In this document: piece by piece, positions 21,960 to 22,309 of the stretch
How positions within the stretch are numbered: the first letter of the stretch is position 1
How the letters are laid out: each line of letters opens with the position of its first letter
DNA from: Methanocella_A sp035319305
GTDB lineage: Archaea > Halobacteriota > Methanocellia > Methanocellales > Methanocellaceae
Assembly: GCA_035319305.1 (NCBI GenBank)
Contig: DATHCY010000295.1
Location: forward strand, 1 to 22,309
DNA: 22,309 bases
Direction: 5' to 3'
Notes under the pieces: generated by a model
The model's database searches: none
What the model saw: only the letters and a program-made list of their open reading frames with translations
Told to the model about the DNA's origin: nothing
Made by a program: the position numbers and the translations under genes

Positions 21960-22229
21960 TTATATATGTTGTGCTTGCTTTTCAGATACTATAGACTTGT
22001 CGGTGATGCACCAGACAATGGACCGAGCGTTCATGCGGGCTTCATCCAGTCGACGAATTTGTCTATGATCTTACCGCATCAGTGGCGATGATCGGCTTGC
22101 CATAATCCCGGGTCTCAAGGACGACGATGCCGAAAGGCTCGTTGCGGGGCGAGACGACAGGAGGCCCTGGGCGTTGAAAAGATCAACCAGTTCGCCGTCC
22201 ACGATAGCCAGACTCATCTCACCTGGCAT
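21960..22229 (-). pseudogene. Frameshifted glycosyltransferase (GT-B type) remnant
   Basis: On the minus strand, ATG 22229 has a strong GGGAGG site and starts MPGEMSLAIVDGELVDLFNA. In the next frame comes PPVVSPRNEPFGIVVLE and then YGKPIIATDAVRS-stop (22065-22063), the classic EPFGxVxLE...GxPxIAT donor-binding motif of family-4-like glycosyltransferases. Two further frame changes give IIDKFVDWMK and MNARSIVWCITD, ending at a stop at 21960-21962. With at least three frame breaks, no full enzyme can be made. The start region overlaps the end of the upstream histidine-kinase frame by 16 nt, so the two once formed an operon. Confidence 0.65.
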
Positions 22230-22309
22230 CTACGCCTCCCTTCTACGGGTAGTCGGACAACGAACCGCGCACCCTCCCCATGATCGCCCGGTACCCGGCA
22301 CTCCATGTG
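22214..22309 (-). CDS. Histidine kinase C-terminus (partial, runs off the window)
   Basis: The last 31 codons of a frame that enters from the right edge read CRVPGDHGEGARFVVRLPVE and then a basic tail and a TGA at 22216-22214. This is the end of the HATPase_c domain of sensor kinases: the G2-type GxGARF glycine segment followed by the final VRLP strand. The rest, including the H-box, lies outside the window. The downstream glycosyltransferase remnant begins inside its end. Confidence 0.65.
   Translation of the reverse strand, partial: HMECRVPGDHGEGARFVVRLPVEGRRRCQVR

Overview
The window looks like the chromosome of a methanogenic euryarchaeon, most likely a Methanocella-like member of the Methanomicrobia (Stenosarchaea). 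The evidence is an archaeal family-B DNA polymerase with a C-terminal PCNA-binding motif, F420-0:gamma-glutamyl ligase (CofE), an MC1 chromosomal protein, strong archaeal TATA boxes about 25 nt upstream of several start codons (leaderless mRNAs), and GGTGATC/GGAGG ribosome-binding sites at others. The genus is inferred from gene content and style; no 16S rRNA or mcr gene is present.

Left part (1-3900). This is an accessory, partly decayed region. It holds a dual-specificity/tyrosine phosphatase, a very divergent FtsZ-like protein with altered GTPase loops, and a lipoprotein with an 18-residue repeat. Around them lie relics: two hairpin elements resembling IS200/IS605 right ends, a HEAT-repeat scrap, a second broken copy of the phosphatase, and a WD40-repeat scrap.

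Centre (3900-16100). This is mostly ordinary genes. In order they are polB (+); a small secreted Gly/Phe/Tyr-rich protein (+); an overlapping pair made of a radical SAM protein with a helix-hairpin-helix tail and its DUF4130-like partner (+); then a minus-strand run of cofE, a 50-aa charged protein, a hydrophilic protein, a TPR protein, a Nudix hydrolase and an unknown protein; then a TVP38/VTT membrane protein (+) and cysS (+). A dispersed repeat of about 80 bp follows both polB and cysS.

Right part (16300-22309). A secreted HExxH metalloprotease is followed closely by an unknown two-part protein. Next come the DNA-packaging protein MC1 with an inverted repeat in its upstream region, a KGG-motif stress protein, and two surface proteins (one unknown secreted protein, one PKD-domain protein with a sequon-rich linker and a C-terminal anchor). 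Between and after these lie more insertion-sequence debris: tnpB 3' tails, another IS605-like hairpin, a frameshifted glycosyltransferase remnant, and the last 31 codons of a histidine kinase at the right edge on the minus strand.

The strongest leads for new biology are the degenerate FtsZ-like protein, the translationally coupled radical SAM/DUF4130 pair (a recognised family pair of unknown reaction), and several structured intergenic elements of roughly 80 nt. No CRISPR array, tRNA or rRNA was seen.
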